Assembly (NCBI RefSeq): GCF_019222765.1
Contig: NZ_CP078145.1
Span: 1,550,001-1,614,000, forward strand
DNA length: 64,000 nucleotides
Reading direction: 5' to 3'
From: Nocardia iowensis
Lineage (GTDB): Bacteria > Actinomycetota > Actinomycetes > Mycobacteriales > Mycobacteriaceae
A program made the position numbers and the translations under genes. Position 1 is the stretch's first letter, and the number at the start of each line of letters is the position of its first letter. Under the pieces are notes generated by a model. It was not told where the DNA came from and did not search any database. It saw nothing but the letters and a program-made list of their open reading frames with translations. Positions 61,773-64,000 of this stretch are shown here, in pieces.

Positions 61773-62893
61773 GGATCAATCGGGACGAGACCGGGCGGCT
61801 GGTCGTCACGCTTGCCCGGGTGCGTAGCGAGAATGGTTGCCGCAGTGGCCGTTTCGTCGCCGGGCTCGCGGTGGCGCTGGCGCTCACGGTGCCCGCCGCT
61901 GGCTGCTCGTTCGACCCGTCCTCGGTTCCGGTACCCGGCTCAGAGGTCTCCGGCGACACCTACGACATCCACATCCAGTTCGCCAATGTGCTGAACCTGC
62001 CCGCGCGGGCCAAGATCATGGCCAACGGCGCCCAGGTCGGCACGGTTTCCGGGGTGTCGGTGGTGGATTCGGCCGAGACCGGCGGGCGCGGCGGGTACGT
62101 GGTGGTCGACGCCAGGATCTCGAGATCGGCACGGCTGCCCGCCGACACGCACGCCGAACTGCGGCAGAACACCGTGCTCGGCGACATCCATCTCGCGCTG
62201 CTCACTCCGCCGGACGGCTTCGACAAGCTGCTGCCCGAGGGCGGCACGATCCCGCTGGCGCAGACGAAACCACCGGTGCAGCTGGAGGACACGATGGCCG
62301 CGCTGGCCACGTTCACCCAGGGCGGGGCTGTGCAGCAGGTACAGGACACCATCGAGCAACTCAACGATGTGCTCCCCACCGATCCCGCGCGAACCGCCCA
62401 GATCGGCAAGACCCTGGCCGACGACGCCGTGGATCTGGGCAACCACCTGGACGAGCTCGATTCGCTGCTCGACGGTATCGACAACAACACCAATGTGCTG
62501 CACGGCATCCGGCCGGTGCTGGCTGACCTGCTGACCCAGGAATCGGTCGACCAGATGACCGGCATCGCTCCGTCCATCGTCGGCGTGACCAAGATCTTCA
62601 GCGTGCTCGGCCCGATCGGCACCTCGCTCACCTGGCTCGGCCCGCTGCTGAACAGCGCGGACGGCACCGTGCAGGCGTACCTGCCGCTGTTGGCGTCGGC
62701 CCGGCCGTTGGATCTGAGCCAGCCGTCGAATCTGCAGGCGCTGATCTCGCTGGTCCGCGACAAGATCATCCCATTCGCGGAGCACGGGCCCAAGGTGAAT
62801 ATCACCGGCGTGAAAACCGATGCCCCCGTGCCGATTCAGGACCAGACGGACCGGATCATCCAGACCCTACGCATGATCGGAGTCGTCCGATGA
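61769..62893 (+). CDS. mceE: Mce family lipoprotein, MceE position
   Basis: This 374-residue protein is the lipoprotein subunit of the Mce complex: an unusually long, charged N-terminal stretch (about 26 residues), then a hydrophobic signal ending in lipobox PAAGC. The MCE domain follows (FANVLNLPARAKIMANGAQVGTVSGVSVV), then helical repeats. It corresponds to the LprK position in mycobacterial mce1. ATGA overlap with mceD. Confidence 0.92.
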   Translation: MRINRDETGRLVVTLARVRSENGCRSGRFVAGLAVALALTVPAAGCSFDPSSVPVPGSEVSGDTYDIHIQFANVLNLPARAKIMANGAQVGTVSGVSVVDSAETGGRGGYVVVDARISRSARLPADTHAELRQNTVLGDIHLALLTPPDGFDKLLPEGGTIPLAQTKPPVQLEDTMAALATFTQGGAVQQVQDTIEQLNDVLPTDPARTAQIGKTLADDAVDLGNHLDELDSLLDGIDNNTNVLHGIRPVLADLLTQESVDQMTGIAPSIVGVTKIFSVLGPIGTSLTWLGPLLNSADGTVQAYLPLLASARPLDLSQPSNLQALISLVRDKIIPFAEHGPKVNITGVKTDAPVPIQDQTDRIIQTLRMIGVVR

Positions 62894-63846
62894 AGCTCGG
62901 TCCGCTCGCCTCACTGGGCGGTATCGCCGCCATCACCGTGTTCGGCGCGGGATATCTGACGTTCGGTGTGGTGCAAGCCGATCCGCTGGCCGACTACACC
63001 CACGCCACCATGGTGCTGACCAATTCGGGTGGCCTCGCCGTCGGATCGCCGGTGTTGCTCACCGGCATCGAGGTGGGCCGCGTCAGCTCGGTGACCAACA
63101 GCGCGGGCGGCGTCGAGGTCGGGCTGAAGCTCGCCGCAGACCGGCGGGTGCCCACCGACAGCATGGTCACCATCGAGCACCTGTCCGCACTCGGCGAGCC
63201 CTACGTCGAGTTCAAGCCGAATTCCGGCGACGGTCCGTACGTGCGCGACGGGCAACAGCTGAAGACCGCGAATGTGCGGACGCCGCTGTCGATTCCGGAG
63301 GTCGCCCGGCTCGCCACCAAGACGTTGAACCAGCTCGATCCGACGGTGGTCGGCTCGCTGGTCGACACGGCCGAGAAGTCGCTGGCCGACACCGACGGCG
63401 CGATCCCGAATCTGGCCCGCTCGGGTGATCTGCTCGCGGCGGCCATCATGAGCCGGAACCCGCAGATCGCCTCGCTGCTCAACAGCTTCCAGAACACGGC
63501 GACCAACATGGACTGGGTAGGGCCTTCGTTCAGCGCCGCCGCGCCCGAATGGGTCAAGTTCACCCAGGCGCTGAGCGAGCTGGTGGCCCATGTCGGCCGC
63601 ATGGTCGACAGCCAGCCGATCGACGAGTACACGACAGGAAACGGGGTCGCCCCGTTCACCGCGAAGACCGTCGACAGGTTGCGCGAGCTGCAACCCGAGC
63701 TGAGTTCGCTGGCCCCGGCGCTGCGGCCGCTGGTCGACGCGATCGTCTCGGCCGCGCCGCGCATCGACATTTCCGACCTGATCTCCCAGGCTCTCGCCGA
63801 CGTCGACGCCGATGGCGCCGTCAAGGTGCGGGTCGCCGTCAAATAG
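62890..63846 (+). CDS. mceF: Mce family protein, MceF position
   Basis: This 318-residue Mce subunit has an N-terminal helix (LASLGGIAAITVFGAGYLTFGVV) and an MCE domain (LTNSGGLAVGSPVLLTGIEVGRVSSVTN). The C-terminal helical region is shorter than in some MceF proteins, which can reach 500 residues or more. ATGA overlap with mceE. It ends the core six-subunit set. Confidence 0.92.
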   Translation: MKLGPLASLGGIAAITVFGAGYLTFGVVQADPLADYTHATMVLTNSGGLAVGSPVLLTGIEVGRVSSVTNSAGGVEVGLKLAADRRVPTDSMVTIEHLSALGEPYVEFKPNSGDGPYVRDGQQLKTANVRTPLSIPEVARLATKTLNQLDPTVVGSLVDTAEKSLADTDGAIPNLARSGDLLAAAIMSRNPQIASLLNSFQNTATNMDWVGPSFSAAAPEWVKFTQALSELVAHVGRMVDSQPIDEYTTGNGVAPFTAKTVDRLRELQPELSSLAPALRPLVDAIVSAAPRIDISDLISQALADVDADGAVKVRVAVK

Positions 63847-63859
63847 AAAGGAGGACGCG

Positions 63860-64000
63860 ATGTCGAACGACGTTGTGACCGAACCGAAGCTGGGCAGCGA
63901 CGAGGCGGAGGCCACCCGCGGCGCCGAGCCGGTGCGTAACCCGAAGACCGTCTCGATTCGCCTGTCCACGGTCGCGATCGCGGTCGCGGCGGTGGCGTTG
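63860..64000 (+). CDS. Mce-associated membrane protein (partial)
   Basis: The 5' end of a gene is cut by the window edge after 47 codons. AAAGGAGG lies 6 bases ahead of the ATG. The visible part is a polar N-terminus (MSNDVVTEPKLGSDE) and the start of a membrane helix (LSTVAIAVAAVAL). Position right after mceF and this layout match Mas proteins, which stabilise Mce complexes. Confidence 0.75.
   Translation, partial: MSNDVVTEPKLGSDEAEATRGAEPVRNPKTVSIRLSTVAIAVAAVAL

Overview
The window is high-GC actinobacterial chromosome. It looks like Nocardia or a close mycolic-acid-containing relative (Mycobacteriales). Two blocks support this. From the left edge to about 31.3 kb, the gene order follows the Mycobacterium tuberculosis block Rv1323-Rv1343c: fadA4, a thioredoxin-TPR protein, glgB, glgE, glgP, dinG, pncB, clpS, a DUF2017 gene, a P1 peptidase, mec, cysO, cysM, rhomboid, an MBL hydrolase, rph, rdgB, DUF3817 and an Rv1343c-like gene. 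From 55.9 kb to the right edge there is a complete mce operon. The genus call rests on recognised families and remembered synteny; no search was run. No rRNA, tRNA, CRISPR array, insertion sequence or phage gene was seen.

Region 1 (1-31.3 kb) is the conserved backbone, interrupted twice. Between glgE and glgP lie a LysE exporter, a TetR/VOC divergent pair with two operator-like dyads, and an NTF2-like secreted protein. Between glgP and dinG lie an NCS2 purine permease, a DoxX protein, a small secreted protein, a RidA protein, and a four-gene type VII secretion accessory cassette (DUF3558 lipoprotein, small helical protein, WxG/proline-rich substrate, EspG chaperone) followed by a methyltransferase. 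The backbone genes cover GlgE-pathway alpha-glucan synthesis and breakdown, NAD salvage (pncA beside pncB), N-degron proteolysis (ClpS), the CysO-dependent cysteine pathway (mec-cysO-cysM), and RNA and nucleotide-pool housekeeping (rph, rdgB). murI, expected between the rhomboid and MBL genes, is missing.

Region 2 (31.4-55.5 kb) is accessory. It holds an SDR with its own palindrome, two TetR genes overlapping tail to tail, and a TetR-controlled small basic protein followed by a strong hairpin and a group-2 sigma factor. Further on are a large MFS exporter with a C-terminal winged-helix-like tail, a PadR/FAD-monooxygenase pair, an ABC exporter, and a LysR gene. A decayed XRE/NTF2 gene pair and a secreted HNH nuclease follow, then a haloalkane dehalogenase, a GntR-TetR fusion regulator divergent from a second FAD monooxygenase, and an ECF sigma factor with a cysteine tail. 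The region ends with a TDT transporter/LysR pair, PhoU, a transglutaminase, a secreted FG-GAP protein, an F420-type reductase and a Ca2+/H+ antiporter. The overall flavour is xenobiotic and stress response, with many single-target regulators.

Region 3 (55.5-64 kb) is a tightly coupled mce operon: two YrbE permeases, MceA-F (E is a lipoprotein) and the start of a Mce-associated protein cut by the window edge. Together they should form a lipid or sterol importer in the cell envelope.
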